Source: Paracoccaceae bacterium
GTDB taxonomy: Bacteria > Pseudomonadota > Alphaproteobacteria > Rhodobacterales > Rhodobacteraceae
NCBI GenBank assembly: GCA_027013095.1
Contig: JALUYI010000018.1
Coordinates: 1 to 64,000 of the forward strand
Direction: 5' to 3'
Length of the DNA stretch: 64,000 nt
Shown: positions 27,149 to 38,147 of the stretch, in pieces
Position numbering within the stretch: the first letter of the stretch is position 1
How the letters are laid out: the number at the start of each line of letters is the position of its first letter
Notes under the pieces: model-generated
Database searches by the model: none
What the model saw: only the letters and a program-made list of their open reading frames with translations
Told to the model about the DNA's origin: nothing
Program-made: the position numbers and the translations under genes

Positions 27149-27961
27149 ATGCGCGCCTCGGCACCGCTTTCACTGGATGAGTTTCAGACGCGCCTGCTGG
27201 ACGTGTCGCAAAACCTGCCACGACGATTAAAGCAATGCGCTGATTTCGTGGCCCGAAACCCGGACCGGATCGCGGTTTCGACCGTGGCCGAGCTGTCTGC
27301 CGCGGCGGGCGTGCAGCCGTCGGCCTTCATGCGGTTTTGCAAGCTGATGGGATTTTCCGGGTTCTCGCAGATGCAACGGATGTTTCGCGACACCCACGCG
27401 CAGCGTTGGCCCGATTATGGCACGCGTCTTGAAAATCTCAGGGCCGGGGGGGCGGATACCCCGTCGGCGCTGCTGGCCGAGTTCGTCGATGCCGGGCGGG
27501 TGTCGCTGGAGAAGCTGACCAACACGGTCACGCCCGCGCAACTGGAGGGGGCGGTGACAGTGCTGGCCGGGGCGCGGATGATCCATGTCATCGGCCTGAG
27601 GCGGGTCTTTCCGGTCGCGGCGTATCTTGCCTATGCCTTTGAAAAGATGAATATTCCGGCGCTACTACACGATCACGTCGGCAATCTGGGACAGCGCCAT
27701 GCCATTCTGGAAGGGGATGTCCTGCTGGCCATTACCTTTGCGCCCTATAGCGAAGAAACCGTGGATCTGGTGTCTTATGCCCGCGACCGGAATGTCGAGG
27801 TCGTCGCCCTGACTGACGCCATGAACAGCCCGCTGCATCAGATGGGCGCGACCACGCTGATCGTCTCGGAACTGGATGTTGGTGCCTTTCGGGCGCTGTC
27901 GGCAACCTTTTCACTGGCGCTGGCGCTGGCGGTGGCGGTGGGCACCCAACGCGAGGGGTGA
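27149..27961 (+). CDS. iolR: MurR/RpiR-family regulator, probably IolR
   Basis: A 270-residue regulator with an N-terminal RpiR helix-turn-helix (VSTVAELSAAAGVQPSAFMRFCKLMGFSGF, about 42-71) and a C-terminal SIS sugar-phosphate-binding domain (about 110-255, with MIHVIGLRRVFPVAAYLAYAFE). RpiR-type repressors of inositol genes respond to a phosphorylated iol intermediate. The start with GGGAGAG in front was chosen; an in-frame codon 18 residues earlier is less likely. Its place at the divergence of two iol transcription units, next to a matching operator, supports the iolR call. Confidence 0.88.
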   Translation: MRASAPLSLDEFQTRLLDVSQNLPRRLKQCADFVARNPDRIAVSTVAELSAAAGVQPSAFMRFCKLMGFSGFSQMQRMFRDTHAQRWPDYGTRLENLRAGGADTPSALLAEFVDAGRVSLEKLTNTVTPAQLEGAVTVLAGARMIHVIGLRRVFPVAAYLAYAFEKMNIPALLHDHVGNLGQRHAILEGDVLLAITFAPYSEETVDLVSYARDRNVEVVALTDAMNSPLHQMGATTLIVSELDVGAFRALSATFSLALALAVAVGTQREG

Positions 27962-28004
27962 GCCGGGCACAGTTTGGAAAATAATTATTGCATTTTTTAT
28001 AAAT

Positions 28005-28018
28005 AGAATAAATATTCC
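28005..28018. promoter_or_regulatory. Second IolR-type operator match (GAA-N6-TTCC)
   Basis: AGAATAAATATTCC has the same form and the same single mismatch as the match upstream of iolR, with additional symmetry (GAATA-AA-TATTC). It lies in an AT-rich stretch about 115 bases before the ABC binding-protein gene, where the importer-iolCDEB promoter is expected. Confidence 0.55.
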
Positions 28019-28131
28019 GTTATCGGGGCAAGAGTCCAGTGTGATTCTTTGGCCGTTCTGTGGCGCAAGCGCAACCAGCCCGGCCGCCACCGCCCTTGCC
28101 CGGACCAGATGAAAACCAAGGGAGAGAAACG

Positions 28132-29073
28132 ATGAGAAAACTTTTGACGGCCTTTCTGGCGGCGGCGATGGCCTTGGGCGTATCGGCGCCAATCGCCAGT
28201 GCCGCGGGTGAGCGCTTTGTGCTGATCAGCCATGCGCCGGACAGCGACAGCTGGTGGAACACCATCAAGAACGCGATCAAGATTGCCGGAAAACAGATGG
28301 ACGTGACGGTGGAATACCGCAATCCGCCCACCGGAGATCTGGCCGACATGGCCCGCATCGTGCAGCAGGCGGCAGCTTCGAAACCGGACGGCATCATCGT
28401 CACCATCGCCGATTTCGATGTCCTCAAGGGCCCGGTCACTGCCGCGGTTGATCAGGGCATCCCGGTCATCACCATTAACTCGGGCACGGCCAAGCAGTCG
28501 GCGGCGCTGGGGGCATTGATGCATATCGGCCAGCCGGAATATGACGCCGGTTACGGCGCCGGTCTGCGGGCCAAGAAGGCGGGCGTAAAGAGCTTTCTCT
28601 GCGTCAATCACTATGCCACCAACCCGGCCTCGGTCGAGCGTTGCCGCGGCTTTGCCAAGGCCATCGGCGCCGACCTGAAATCCAGCATGATCGACAGCGG
28701 ACAGGACCCCGCCGAGATCAAGAACAAGGTGCTGGCCTATCTGACCGCCCACCCCAAGACCGATGCCATCCTGACACTGGGGCCGACCTCGGCGCATCCG
28801 ACGCTGGCGGCGCTGGATCAGGCGGGCCTGAAGGGGCAGATCTATTTTGGCACCTTCGACCTGTCGGGGCAAATCGCCGCCGCGATCAAGGACGGCACCA
28901 TCGCCTTTGCCATCGACCAGCAACCCTATCTGCAAGGCTATTTGCCGGTCGTTCTGCTGACCAACTATGTCCGCTATGGGGTGCTGCCCTCGGGCAATAT
29001 CAACTCGGGCCCCGGCTTTATCACCAAGGACAACATCGGGCTGGTTGAGAAATACGCCGGCGTTTATCGCTAG
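28132..29073 (+). CDS. Periplasmic sugar-binding protein of the inositol ABC importer
   Basis: A 313-residue protein with a Sec signal peptide (MRKLLTAFLAAAMALGVSAP, cleavage about residue 24) and the ribose/xylose-type periplasmic binding fold (PF13407-like): FVLISHAPDSDSWWNTIKNA, then DGIIVTIADFD and a Thr/Asn-rich hinge. GGGAGAGAAAC precedes the start. As the first gene of the importer-iolCDEB unit it should bind myo-inositol or an isomer, in the manner of IbpA. Ligand identity is inferred from context. Confidence 0.9.
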   Translation: MRKLLTAFLAAAMALGVSAPIASAAGERFVLISHAPDSDSWWNTIKNAIKIAGKQMDVTVEYRNPPTGDLADMARIVQQAAASKPDGIIVTIADFDVLKGPVTAAVDQGIPVITINSGTAKQSAALGALMHIGQPEYDAGYGAGLRAKKAGVKSFLCVNHYATNPASVERCRGFAKAIGADLKSSMIDSGQDPAEIKNKVLAYLTAHPKTDAILTLGPTSAHPTLAALDQAGLKGQIYFGTFDLSGQIAAAIKDGTIAFAIDQQPYLQGYLPVVLLTNYVRYGVLPSGNINSGPGFITKDNIGLVEKYAGVYR

Positions 29074-29096
29074 ACCCTGCGTGTGACCAAGAAAAA

Positions 29097-29117
29097 GGGC
29101 GGCGGGCTTCGCCGTCC
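29097..29117 (+). promoter_or_regulatory. Hairpin between binding-protein and permease genes
   Basis: An 8-bp stem (GGGCGGCG with CGCCGTCC, one G-U pair, loop GGCTT) starts 24 bases after the binding-protein stop and has no U-tract. It probably protects the upstream message or reduces read-through into the permease gene. Confidence 0.55.
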
Positions 29118-29145
29118 TTGATAAACGCATCAGAATTGGGAGGTT

Positions 29146-30246
29146 ATGATGACGGACGAGCGGGTTAAGCAAGTCTCGCGCTGGCGCCGTGCGATGATAC
29201 GGCCGGAACTCGGCGCGATTTCAGGCGCGGTTCTGGTGTTTGTCTTTTTTTTCACGATAGCTGGCGACAGCGGCATGTTCGCACCGCAAGGCATTCAGAA
29301 CTGGGCCACCGTTTCGGCGCAATTCGCGATCATCGCCGTGGGAGCCTGCCTGTTGATGATCGCCGGTGAGTTCGACCTGTCGATCGGCTCGATGATCGGC
29401 TTTGCAGGTATACTTATTGCCATCCTCTCGGTGCAATGGGGCTGGCCGGTCTGGGTTGCCATCCTGACCACTTTTGTCATTTGTATTGCCATTGGGGCGC
29501 TGAATGGTTTTCTGGTCATCAAGACCGGCTTGCCTAGCTTTATCGTCACCTTGGCGTTTCTTTACATCCTGCGCGGGCTGACCATCTGGCTGGCTATTCT
29601 CACCACCCAGAAAACCGTGATCGGAGGGGTCAGGGAGGTCGCCAAGGGCGACTGGCTGGCACCGGTTTTCGGCGGCAAGATCCTGACCGGCATGTTTCAG
29701 ACGATGGGAGACTGGGGCTGGATTGAGACCTTTACCCGCGGCAACCGCGCCGGTCAGCCGGTGGTTGAAGGCGTGCCGATGCTGATCGTCTGGGCGCTGA
29801 TCCTGATCATATTTGGGCAGATCCTGCTGACCAAAACCCAGTTTGGAAACTGGATTTTCGCCGCCGGCGGCGATGCACAGGCGGCGCGCTATGTCGGGGT
29901 GCCGGTGAACCGGGTCAAGCTATTGATGTTCATGTTCACGGCCTTTTGCGCGGTCGTCTTTGCCACTTCGCAGGTCATGGAATTCGGTTCCGCCGCTGCC
30001 GACCGCGGCGTTTTGAAAGAGTTCGAGGCGATCATCAGCGTTGTCATCGGTGGCGCGCTCTTGACTGGGGGATATGGCTCGGTGGTGGGGGCCGCGCTTG
30101 GTGCTCTGATCTTTGGCGTGGTGCAGCAGGGCCTGTTCTTTTCGGGGGCGGAAAGTTCGCTGTTTCGTGTATTTTTGGGGGCGATCCTGATCCTCGCGGT
30201 GATCCTCAACACCTATATCCGCCGTATGATTACGGGAGAGAAATGA
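29146..30246 (+). CDS. ABC sugar transporter permease (RbsC/IatP type)
   Basis: A 366-residue permease with about ten transmembrane helices, the RbsC-family segment [15 protein letters not shown] (about residues 76-90), and the ATPase-docking region near [25 protein letters not shown]. Two adjacent ATGs follow GGGAGG; the second has the better spacing. It should form a homodimer. It overlaps the ATPase gene by four bases. Confidence 0.92.
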   Translation: MMTDERVKQVSRWRRAMIRPELGAISGAVLVFVFFFTIAGDSGMFAPQGIQNWATVSAQFAIIAVGACLLMIAGEFDLSIGSMIGFAGILIAILSVQWGWPVWVAILTTFVICIAIGALNGFLVIKTGLPSFIVTLAFLYILRGLTIWLAILTTQKTVIGGVREVAKGDWLAPVFGGKILTGMFQTMGDWGWIETFTRGNRAGQPVVEGVPMLIVWALILIIFGQILLTKTQFGNWIFAAGGDAQAARYVGVPVNRVKLLMFMFTAFCAVVFATSQVMEFGSAAADRGVLKEFEAIISVVIGGALLTGGYGSVVGAALGALIFGVVQQGLFFSGAESSLFRVFLGAILILAVILNTYIRRMITGEK

Positions 30247-31025
30247 TGGCCAGTCCTCTGATCGAAATGAAGAATATAGAAAAACACTTTGGCCCGGTCA
30301 TTGCGCTGGGCGGGGTCTCAATCGACGTTTACCGGGGCGAATGCCATTGCCTGCTGGGTGACAACGGCGCTGGAAAATCGACCTTTATCAAGACCATGTC
30401 CGGGGTTCACAAGCCGACCAGCGGCACCATCCTGTTTGATGGGGTCGAGATGCATTTCGATAGCCCGCGCGATTCGATGGAGGCGGGAATTGCCACGGTT
30501 TATCAAGATCTTGCGATGATTCCCCTAATGTCAGTCACGCGCAATTTCTGGATGGGAAACGAGCCGATCAAACGCTTTGGCCCGCTGAAGGTGATGGATT
30601 TCAAAAAGGCCAACGCGGTCACCATGGAAGAGATGCGAAAGATGGGCATCAATCTGCGCGGCCCGGATCAGGCGGTGGGCACGCTGTCGGGTGGTGAGCG
30701 CCAGACGGTTGCCATCGCCCGCGCCGTCTATTTTGGCGCCAAGCTGTTGATTCTGGACGAGCCGACCTCGGCCCTCGGGGTGCGCCAGACCGCCAATGTG
30801 CTGGCCAATATCGACAAGGTGCGCAAAGCCGGGATCGCGGTAGTGTTCATCACCCACAACGTCCGCCACGCGATGGCGGTGGGCGATCGCTTTACGGTTC
30901 TCAATCGCGGCAAGACACTGGGCACCGCCGCCCGGGGCGAGATCAACGCCGAAGAGCTGCAGGACATGATGGCCGGCGGTCAGGAACTGGCAGCCCTCGA
31001 GGGCTCGCTCGGAGGAACGGTGTGA
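30243..31025 (+). CDS. ABC sugar transporter ATP-binding protein (single domain)
   Basis: A 260-residue single-domain ATPase: Walker [10 protein letters not shown] (about 40-48), signature LSGGERQT, Walker [13 protein letters not shown] and switch FITHNVRHA. Rbs-type importers usually have a double ATPase of about 500 residues; here one half suffices and must dimerise. The ATG overlaps the permease stop, and its own stop overlaps the iolC GTG. The longer upstream reading was rejected because it lies inside the permease gene. Confidence 0.93.
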   Translation: MMASPLIEMKNIEKHFGPVIALGGVSIDVYRGECHCLLGDNGAGKSTFIKTMSGVHKPTSGTILFDGVEMHFDSPRDSMEAGIATVYQDLAMIPLMSVTRNFWMGNEPIKRFGPLKVMDFKKANAVTMEEMRKMGINLRGPDQAVGTLSGGERQTVAIARAVYFGAKLLILDEPTSALGVRQTANVLANIDKVRKAGIAVVFITHNVRHAMAVGDRFTVLNRGKTLGTAARGEINAEELQDMMAGGQELAALEGSLGGTV

Positions 31026-32929
31026 CTCTTGATTTGATCACCATCGGCCGCGCCTCGGTTGACCTTTACGGCGCGCAGGTCGGCGGGCGGCTGGAGGACA
31101 TGGGCAGTTTTCGCAAATATATCGGTGGTTCGCCCTGCAACATCGCCGCCGGTACCGCGCGGCTGGGGCTGAAATCGGCCCTGATCAGCCGCGTTGGCGA
31201 CGAACATATGGGCCGTTTCATCCGCGAACAATTGCGGCGCGAGGGGGTGAATGTCGAGGGGCTTGTGACCGATCCCGAGCGCCTCAGCGCGCTGGTTCTG
31301 CTGGGGATTCGCGATCGCGACCGCTTTCCCCTGATCTTTTACCGCGAGAATTGCGCCGACATGGCGCTTTGCGTCGATGATATCGACCCCTCCTTTGTTG
31401 CGCGGGCGCGCTGCGTGACGGCGACCGGCACCCATCTTAGCCATCCGCGCACCGAGGCGGCGGTTCTGAAGGCGCTGCACGCGGCGCGGAACAATGGCGC
31501 ACGGACAGCTCTGGACATCGACTATCGGCCGAACCTCTGGGGGCTGGCGGGGCATGACGCGGGCGAAAGCCGCTATATCGACAGCCCGGCGGTGACGGCC
31601 AAATTGCAGGCGAGCCTGCCGCTGTTCGATCTGATCGTCGGCACCGAGGAGGAATTTCACATCGCCGGCGGCAGCACCGATACGATTGCCGCATTGCGCG
31701 GCGTGCGCGAGCGGACCCGAGCCGTGCTGGTCTGCAAGCGCGGGCCGATGGGGGCGGTGGCCTTTTGCGGTGCCATCCCCGACGATCTGGATAGTGGCAT
31801 TTCCGGCCCCGGCTTTGATGTCGAAGTGTTCAATGTGCTGGGGGCGGGCGACGGGTTCATGAGCGGCCTCCTTGCCGGCTGGCTGGGAGGCGAGGACTGG
31901 CAAGCCGCGCTGACCTGGGCCAACGCCTGCGGGGCGCTGGCGGTCAGTCGCCATGGCTGCACCCCGGCCTATCCCAGTCGTGAAGAGCTGCGGTATTTCC
32001 TGAAAACCGGGGTCAGGACTCCCGCTCTCCGGACCGACATGGCGCTGGAACAGCTGCATTGGTCGACCAACCGGGCCGGCGACTGGCCGGAAATGCGCGT
32101 CTTTGCCTTTGACCATCGCAGTCAGCTTGAGGATATCGCGGCAGCCGAGGGGGCCGATCCGGCGCGGCTTGGCGCCTTCAAGTGCCTGTGTCTGGCCGCT
32201 GCGCAAAGGGTGGCGGACGGGCAGGCGGGCTATGGCATCCTCTGTGACAGCCGCCTTGGCCAGCAGGCGCTGTTTCAGGCCGAGGGCAGTGGTCTGTGGA
32301 TCGGGCGACCGGTCGAGCGTCCCGGCGCCCGCCCGCTGGCGCTGGAGCCCGAGTTGGGCCCGGATTTCGGCGCGCTCTCGCAATGGCCGCGCGATCAGGT
32401 GGTCAAGGTCCTGTGTTTTTACCACCCGGACGACGATGAAACCATGAAGGTGCAACAAGAGGACGTGCTCTTGCGCCTGTTTGCAGCGGCGAGGCGCAAC
32501 GATCTGGAGTTTCTGCTGGAGTTGATCCCCTCGCGCGTCGCCCCGATTACCGAGGACACCACCGCCGCGATCATCCAGCGGATCTATGATCTGGGCATTT
32601 ATCCCGACTGGTGGAAACTGGAGCCGATGACCAGCGATCGGGCCTGGCGCAACGTTTGTGCGGCCGTTATGCGCAACGATTCCCACAGCCGCGGGATCGT
32701 GGTTCTGGGGCTCAAGGCCGACACCCCAGCACTGGCCGCCAGCTTTGCCATTGCCGCGCGTCACGATCTGGTCAAGGGGTTTGCGGTCGGGCGCACGATC
32801 TTTGCCGACGCGGCGCGCGAGTGGCTGGCCGGGCGGATGGACGACGCCGGAGCGATTGCCGACATGGCCGGGAAATACCGTGCGCTTTGTGATATCTGGG
32901 ACGAGGCGCGCGCAACGGCGCGTCGATAA
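31022..32929 (+). CDS. iolC: Bifunctional IolC: 5-dehydro-2-deoxygluconokinase fused to a DUF2090 aldolase-type domain
   Basis: A 635-residue fusion. Residues 1 to about 320 are a PfkB-family kinase ([17 protein letters not shown] at 34-50; catalytic [12 protein letters not shown] with Asp277) that phosphorylates 5-dehydro-2-deoxygluconate. Residues about 340-635 are DUF2090 ([34 protein letters not shown]), which is taken to act as the 6-phospho-5-dehydro-2-deoxygluconate aldolase and would explain the absence of a separate iolJ. The start is GTG, overlapping the ATPase stop (GTGA). Confidence 0.93.
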   Translation: MTLDLITIGRASVDLYGAQVGGRLEDMGSFRKYIGGSPCNIAAGTARLGLKSALISRVGDEHMGRFIREQLRREGVNVEGLVTDPERLSALVLLGIRDRDRFPLIFYRENCADMALCVDDIDPSFVARARCVTATGTHLSHPRTEAAVLKALHAARNNGARTALDIDYRPNLWGLAGHDAGESRYIDSPAVTAKLQASLPLFDLIVGTEEEFHIAGGSTDTIAALRGVRERTRAVLVCKRGPMGAVAFCGAIPDDLDSGISGPGFDVEVFNVLGAGDGFMSGLLAGWLGGEDWQAALTWANACGALAVSRHGCTPAYPSREELRYFLKTGVRTPALRTDMALEQLHWSTNRAGDWPEMRVFAFDHRSQLEDIAAAEGADPARLGAFKCLCLAAAQRVADGQAGYGILCDSRLGQQALFQAEGSGLWIGRPVERPGARPLALEPELGPDFGALSQWPRDQVVKVLCFYHPDDDETMKVQQEDVLLRLFAAARRNDLEFLLELIPSRVAPITEDTTAAIIQRIYDLGIYPDWWKLEPMTSDRAWRNVCAAVMRNDSHSRGIVVLGLKADTPALAASFAIAARHDLVKGFAVGRTIFADAAREWLAGRMDDAGAIADMAGKYRALCDIWDEARATARR

Positions 32930-32933
32930 GGAC

Positions 32934-34787
32934 ATGAAACCGATGAAAACCGTCAGACTGACCGCTGCACAGGCGCTGGTGCGCTATTTGATCAACCAGA
33001 AAAACCCCGAAGGCGAGCGTTTTATCGCCGGATGCTGGGCGATTTTCGGCCACGGCAATGTCGCGGGGCTGGGTGAGGCGCTTGCCGGCGCGGGCGATCA
33101 ATTGCCGACATGGCGCGGCCATAACGAACAGGGCATGGCCCATGCGGCAATCGCCTTTGCCAAGGCGAAAAACCGCAGACAGGCGATGGCGGTGACCACA
33201 TCCATCGGGCCGGGGGCCTTGAACATGGTGACGGCGGCGGCGCTGGCGCATGTGAACCGCCTGCCGGTCTTGCTGTTGCCGGGCGATGTCTTTGCCGGGC
33301 GTGAGCCCGATCCGGTCCTGCAGCAGGTCGAGGATTTTGGCGACGGCACGGTCTCGGCCAATGACTGCTTTCGCCCCGTCAGCGCCTATTTCGACCGCAT
33401 CACCCGCCCCGAGCAACTGCTGAGCGCGTTGCCTCGGGCGCTGGCGACGATGCTGGATCCGGCCAGCGCCGGGCCAGTGACGCTGGCCTTGTGTCAGGAC
33501 GTACAGGCCGAAGCGTTCGACTGGCCGCTTGCGTTTTTTGCTCCGCACCGCTGGCGCATCCGTCGCCCGCCGCCGGATCACGACGAACTGGAGGCGGCGC
33601 TTGCGGCCATTCGCGCCGCGCGCGCGCCCCTGATCATCGCTGGCGGTGGGGTCCATTATGCTGGTGCCTGTGCGCGTCTTGCCGCCTTTGCCGAACGCCA
33701 CCGGATTCCGGTTGCCGAGACTCAGGCGGGAAAATCGGCCCTGCCGTTCGATCATCCGCTGAATCTGGGCGCCATCGGGGTGACCGGCTCTTCGTCCGCC
33801 AATGCGCTGGCCGAAACAACCGATCTGGTGATCGGGATCGGCACCAGGTTTCAGGACTTTACCACCGGCAGCTGGGCCTTGTTCCAGAACCCCGCGCGGC
33901 GGATTCTGGCCCTCAACATCACCCCTTATGACAGCGTCAAGGGCTCGGCCTTGCCGCTGGTGGCCGATGCCGGCGCCGGGCTTGAGGCGCTGGACGAAGG
34001 GCTGGGGGATTACCGCGCGCCCGCCCCGGACCTTGGCACAAGGGCGGTCTGGCAGGACGCGCGGGCCGCCGTCACCCGCGCGCCCGAGGGCAACTCCCTG
34101 CCCAGCGACGCGCAGGTGATCGGTGCGGTGCAACGCAGCATTGGCCCCAAAAGCACGCTGGTTTGCGCCGCGGGAGGCTTGCCCGGTGAATTGCACAAGC
34201 TCTGGCAGGCCGCGGGTCCCGGCAGCTATCACGTCGAATACGGCTTTTCCTGCATGGGATACGAGATCGCCGGCGGGCTGGGTGTCAAGATGGCCGCTCC
34301 GGAGCGCGAGGTTGTGGTGATGGTGGGGGACGGCTCTTACATGATGCTGAACTCGGAACTGGCCAGCAGCGTCATGCTGGGGCAAAAACTGATCGTGGTG
34401 GTGCTGGACAACCGTGGCTTTGGCTGCATCAACCGCCTGCAGATCGGCTGTGGCGGGGCCAGTTTCAACAACCTCCTGGACAGCGCCCGCCACGTCACGC
34501 CCAGTGCCATCGATTTTGCCGCCCACGCCCGAGCCATGGGGGCGGCGGCGGAAAAAGTTGCGTCGATCAGCGAACTTGAGGCGGCAATCGGGCGCGCCCG
34601 CAAGGCCAGCCAGAGCAGCGTGATTGTGATCGACACCGACCCGATGCCCACGACTGAGGCGGGTGGCCACTGGTGGGATGTGGCGGTGCCCGAAGTTTCG
34701 GCGCGCCCCGAGGTGCAGGCGGCACGCGCGGATTACGACGCGGCGCGGCGGGCGCGGCAGGCGGCCGATGGAAAGGGGTTGGAATGA
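32934..34787 (+). CDS. iolD: 3D-(3,5/4)-trihydroxycyclohexane-1,2-dione acylhydrolase
   Basis: A 617-residue thiamine-diphosphate enzyme that opens the cyclohexane ring to 5-deoxy-D-glucuronate. The ThDP glutamate lies in the NEQGMAHAA segment near residue 60. The C-terminal ThDP/Mg motif starts at [16 protein letters not shown] and ends with [18 protein letters not shown] precedes the first of two close ATGs. It follows iolC by four bases and overlaps iolE by four. Confidence 0.95.
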   Translation: MKPMKTVRLTAAQALVRYLINQKNPEGERFIAGCWAIFGHGNVAGLGEALAGAGDQLPTWRGHNEQGMAHAAIAFAKAKNRRQAMAVTTSIGPGALNMVTAAALAHVNRLPVLLLPGDVFAGREPDPVLQQVEDFGDGTVSANDCFRPVSAYFDRITRPEQLLSALPRALATMLDPASAGPVTLALCQDVQAEAFDWPLAFFAPHRWRIRRPPPDHDELEAALAAIRAARAPLIIAGGGVHYAGACARLAAFAERHRIPVAETQAGKSALPFDHPLNLGAIGVTGSSSANALAETTDLVIGIGTRFQDFTTGSWALFQNPARRILALNITPYDSVKGSALPLVADAGAGLEALDEGLGDYRAPAPDLGTRAVWQDARAAVTRAPEGNSLPSDAQVIGAVQRSIGPKSTLVCAAGGLPGELHKLWQAAGPGSYHVEYGFSCMGYEIAGGLGVKMAAPEREVVVMVGDGSYMMLNSELASSVMLGQKLIVVVLDNRGFGCINRLQIGCGGASFNNLLDSARHVTPSAIDFAAHARAMGAAAEKVASISELEAAIGRARKASQSSVIVIDTDPMPTTEAGGHWWDVAVPEVSARPEVQAARADYDAARRARQAADGKGLE

Positions 34788-35710
34788 TCCTTTACGGTAC
34801 CAATCCGATTGCGTGGTCCAACGACGACGACCACAGTCTGGGCGCCGATATTCCGCTGTCCCGCTGCCTTGGTGAAGCCGCCGAGATCGGTTTTGACGGA
34901 ATCGAGAAGGGCCACAAGATGCCCGATCGCCCCGAGGCCCTTGCGGCGGTGCTGGCGCCCTATGGGTTGCGGTTCGTTTCGGGGTGGCACTCGCTGAACC
35001 TGTTGACGCGCTCGGTTGCGGATGAACAGGCGGCGATTGCGCCGCATCTGGATCTGCTGTCGGCGATGGGCAGCAAGGTTTGCATCGTTTGCGAGACTTC
35101 GAACGCTATTCACGGGCGCGACGATGTGGCCCTGACGCGTTCGCCGCGCCTGCCGGCCAAAGCGTGGCCCGGGTTCGGCGCTGCGATCGAGGAAATGGCG
35201 GCGTTTTGCGCCCGGCGCGGGATTACCCTTGCCTATCATCACCACATGGGCACGATTGTTGAAACTGCTGATGAGATTGACGCCTTTATGGCCCATACCG
35301 GCCCCGGGACGCACTTGCTGCTGGACACCGGTCACGCGTTTTTCGCCGGCATCGACCCCGGCGCGCTGGCGCGCGCATATATGCCACGGGTGGCCCATAT
35401 CCACGCCAAGAACGTGCGTCCCGATATCATGGACGAGGTTCGCTCCGAGGGGCTTTCGTTTCTGGAAGGGGTACGACGGGGGGTGTTCACGGTTCCGGGC
35501 GATGCCGATGGCGCGGTCGAGTTTGCCCCGGTCCTGCAGGCGGCGGCGGCGGCCGACTATCACGGCTGGCTGGTGATCGAGGCCGAGCAGGATCCGGCCA
35601 AGCGGACACCGCTGACCTATCAACGCATGGGGTTGGAGGCGCTTCGGCAACTGGCGCGCGTGGCGGGTCTTGAGCGCCCAGAGCCGAGCGGGAAAGAGAG
35701 AAAAGCATGA
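34784..35710 (+). CDS. iolE: Myo-inosose-2 dehydratase
   Basis: A 308-residue TIM-barrel protein of the xylose-isomerase-like/AP-endonuclease-2 family that dehydrates 2-keto-myo-inositol to the dione used by Iol[21 protein letters not shown] and the [12 protein letters not shown] region are typical of IolE. Metal-site residues appear in [19 protein letters not shown] and [11 protein letters not shown]. The ATG overlaps the iolD stop, and the iolE stop overlaps the iolB ATG. Confidence 0.95.
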   Translation: MILYGTNPIAWSNDDDHSLGADIPLSRCLGEAAEIGFDGIEKGHKMPDRPEALAAVLAPYGLRFVSGWHSLNLLTRSVADEQAAIAPHLDLLSAMGSKVCIVCETSNAIHGRDDVALTRSPRLPAKAWPGFGAAIEEMAAFCARRGITLAYHHHMGTIVETADEIDAFMAHTGPGTHLLLDTGHAFFAGIDPGALARAYMPRVAHIHAKNVRPDIMDEVRSEGLSFLEGVRRGVFTVPGDADGAVEFAPVLQAAAAADYHGWLVIEAEQDPAKRTPLTYQRMGLEALRQLARVAGLERPEPSGKERKA

Positions 35711-36516
35711 ACAATCTATTACGAAAACCCGCCCCGGGACGGGGGAAGGTCCACGATATCTCACCAGAGAGCGCAGGCTGGGATTACGTCGGGTTCGGCC
35801 TTTACCACCTCGGCGCCGGCGAGGTCGCTGCCGAGGCCACCGGTGCGCGCGAGGTGATTCTGGTCCTGGTCGAGGGCAAGGCCGAGATCAGCGCGGCGGG
35901 TCAGGATTTTGGCACGCTGGGGGGGCGGATGAGCGTCTTTGAGCAGACGCCACCCCATTGCCTCTATGTCCCGGACGGCAGCGACTGGCGCGCCACGGCA
36001 AGCAGCGATTGCGTGCTGGCCGTGTGCTCGGCCCCCGGCAAGGGCGGCCATCGCGCACAGGTGATTGGCCCAGCAGGGATCAGCCTTGAAAAACGCGGGC
36101 AGGGGGCCAACACGCGCTATATCCACAATATCGCCATGGAGGATCGCGACGTTGCCGACAGCCTGCTGGTGACCGAGGTGTTCACCCCCGGGGGCAACTG
36201 GTCCTCGTATCCGCCGCATCGCCACGACACCGACAATTTTCCCGAGATGACCTACCTAGAGGAGACCTATTACCATCGCCTGAATCCGGCGCAGGGGTTT
36301 GCCTTTCAGCGGGTCTTTACCGAGGACGAAACACTGGATCACAGCATGGCCGTGTCAGATGGCGATGTCGTGCTGGTGCCGCGCGGCCATCATCCCTGCG
36401 CGGCGCCCTATGGCTATGATCTCTACTATCTGAACGTGATGGCCGGGCCGCGGCGGCAATGGCGGTTCCAGAACCACCCGGCGCATGACTGGATTTACCA
36501 GCGGGATCAAGGCTGA
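35707..36516 (+). CDS. iolB: 5-deoxy-glucuronate isomerase
   Basis: A 269-residue bicupin of the KduI/IolB family that converts 5-deoxy-D-glucuronate to 5-dehydro-2-deoxy-D-gluconate, the IolC substrate. The metal site is visible in [23 protein letters not shown], with a later His in [22 protein letters not shown]. It is the last gene of the iol unit. No methylmalonate-semialdehyde dehydrogenase (iolA) is present, so the last step must be encoded elsewhere. Confidence 0.96.
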   Translation: MNNLLRKPAPGRGKVHDISPESAGWDYVGFGLYHLGAGEVAAEATGAREVILVLVEGKAEISAAGQDFGTLGGRMSVFEQTPPHCLYVPDGSDWRATASSDCVLAVCSAPGKGGHRAQVIGPAGISLEKRGQGANTRYIHNIAMEDRDVADSLLVTEVFTPGGNWSSYPPHRHDTDNFPEMTYLEETYYHRLNPAQGFAFQRVFTEDETLDHSMAVSDGDVVLVPRGHHPCAAPYGYDLYYLNVMAGPRRQWRFQNHPAHDWIYQRDQG

Positions 36517-36559
36517 GGGCGGCCCCGGCTGCGTCCTGTCGTTTCCCGGTTCCCTTGGC

Positions 36560-37852
36560 CTAACGAACCACGCGCAACTGGTGGCGGGGGGTCGCGTTCT
36601 CGGTTTTCAGCGCGTCATAGGGGTCCTCGGCGGCCAGCACCCGGTCAACGACGGCGCGCACCAGACGTCTGCGGCTTTTGGCGGAATAAAAGCCGCCGGT
36701 GATCTGCGAGGTTTCCAGCAGGTAGTGGCGGTAATCGCGATAGGCCCGCGCGTCGGGCTTCCAGGGGCTGGCGAAAAATTCGGCCAGCGGTTGCTCGGAG
36801 GTGAACTCGGGCTTGCGATAGACCGCGTCGCCAAGGGCCTTGACCGGCAGACCGCGCCACAGCGCCTGCTGGGCGGCGGTGGAATTTACCGTCACCACCG
36901 ATCTGGCGAAATTCAGTAGTGCGGCCAGTTTACCGCCGCGTACGAAATGCACACGTTCCGAAATGCCCGCGGCGCGCGCCGCCTCACGGGTGATCCGCCT
37001 TAGTGGCAGGCGACCATCCTCGAGCGGGTGGGCCTTGATGACGAGGTGGTGATGCACCGGTGCGCCGCAGGCAAAGTTTTCAACCACGAGTCGGATGAAA
37101 TCCGGCATTGATTTCAACGGGCTATGCGCCTGAATCGAACTGTCGTGACTAAGTTGCAGCAGCGCCAGATGATAGATATACCCCTCGCGTCGAATCCGGC
37201 GTGTCGCCGCCCGTCGTTGCGCCGCATGCAGCGGAATGGCCAGCAAACGGCGGAAATGCAGGCGAAATTCCTGCAAAACCGAAACATCCCGGTGAGTGCG
37301 GTAATGTTTGTAGCGCCGGTTTCTGAACAGGATAAAGCCATGATAAAGGGCGCCGTAAAGCGCGTGTTTGCGCATGTCCCCCCAGCGCGCGGGGGCATCG
37401 GGCAGGTCCAGATCCCGGTCGCGGATTTCGGCCTGCATGGCGGCGACGTCCATTTTGCACAGGCGCGAGTATCCGTTGACACCACCGCGCTCATAGGTGA
37501 CCCAATAGGGCCTGAGATACCCTTCCTCGAAACAGTGCACGGTAAGGTTTGCCTGCCGCGCCGCCTTGATCGCCTCGGCGTGAACAAAGCGGGTATCGCC
37601 ATAAAGCACGATATCCGTGACCCCCTTTTCAACGTAGATCTGCCGAATCCTGTCGGGCCAGTCCGACAGCGGCTCAAGATAGGCCAGATAGCTGCGCCGG
37701 TCGCCCCAGAACGCCTGATCGCCGCGGTTGAATCCGACCTTCAGCACCTTGGCACCGGCCAGCGCCAGCCCCTTGGAAAGCTGGTAGAAGAACGGCCCGT
37801 GGGGGCCTTGCAGAAACAGGAATACCTTTTTGCGCCCGATAGCCTCAGCCAT
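36560..37852 (-). CDS. Capsule polysaccharide synthesis glycosyltransferase (KpsS/LipB-like)
   Basis: A protein of about 430 residues of the capsule polysaccharide biosynthesis family (PF05159-like). It begins KKVFLFLQGPHGPFFYQLSKGL and includes CFEEGYLRPYWVTYERGGVNG (about 142-162) and an HHHLVIKAHPLEDGR segment; the HP motif in KAHPLE is typical of KpsS/KpsC Kdo transferases, which build the lipid-linked Kdo primer of group 2 capsules. It stands alone without other capsule genes. An in-frame start up to 38 codons further upstream is possible. It converges on iolB with no clear terminator between them. Confidence 0.82.
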   Translation of the reverse strand: MAEAIGRKKVFLFLQGPHGPFFYQLSKGLALAGAKVLKVGFNRGDQAFWGDRRSYLAYLEPLSDWPDRIRQIYVEKGVTDIVLYGDTRFVHAEAIKAARQANLTVHCFEEGYLRPYWVTYERGGVNGYSRLCKMDVAAMQAEIRDRDLDLPDAPARWGDMRKHALYGALYHGFILFRNRRYKHYRTHRDVSVLQEFRLHFRRLLAIPLHAAQRRAATRRIRREGYIYHLALLQLSHDSSIQAHSPLKSMPDFIRLVVENFACGAPVHHHLVIKAHPLEDGRLPLRRITREAARAAGISERVHFVRGGKLAALLNFARSVVTVNSTAAQQALWRGLPVKALGDAVYRKPEFTSEQPLAEFFASPWKPDARAYRDYRHYLLETSQITGGFYSAKSRRRLVRAVVDRVLAAEDPYDALKTENATPRHQLRVVR

Positions 37853-38147
37853 TCTGGACCTGCCCGCTAGCGACAGCCGCGCCACCAGTAAAACCGTCCG
37901 CCAAGCAGCCGTCCCCCGACCCCGCAACAGCACCGGAGCACACCGTTCCCTTGTTGATATATTCAAATAAATCAGTCACTTGCCCGTGTTTTTTCTAATT
38001 CAGATCAGCCTCAACAGACGCGATTTTCGTAAATATGCGCTTAATTGCCAAGGAAATCAAAGAGATTTCAGCCTGCCAAAGGCCCCTTGCCCAAAGGCGC
38101 GTGGTGGACTAGGGGATGAACATATCGGAGCAGAAAGAGTGCGTGCC
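37853..38147. other. Divergent intergenic region upstream of the riboflavin genes
   Basis: About 295 bases separate the glycosyltransferase from ribE. I looked for the conserved blocks of an FMN riboswitch and did not find them. A short GAAATC/GATTTC hairpin (near 38052-38068) and an AT-rich segment near 37965-38045 are present, and the promoters for both genes should be here. I see no coding frame with family features. Confidence 0.4.

Noticed and set aside
30980-34670. Very long leftward open frames opposite iolC and iolD
   Set aside because: They mirror the third-position GC bias of the real iol genes on the other strand and their products resemble no family.
37967-38147. FMN riboswitch upstream of ribE
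   Set aside because: The conserved helical blocks of the RFN element are not present; only a short local hairpin is seen.
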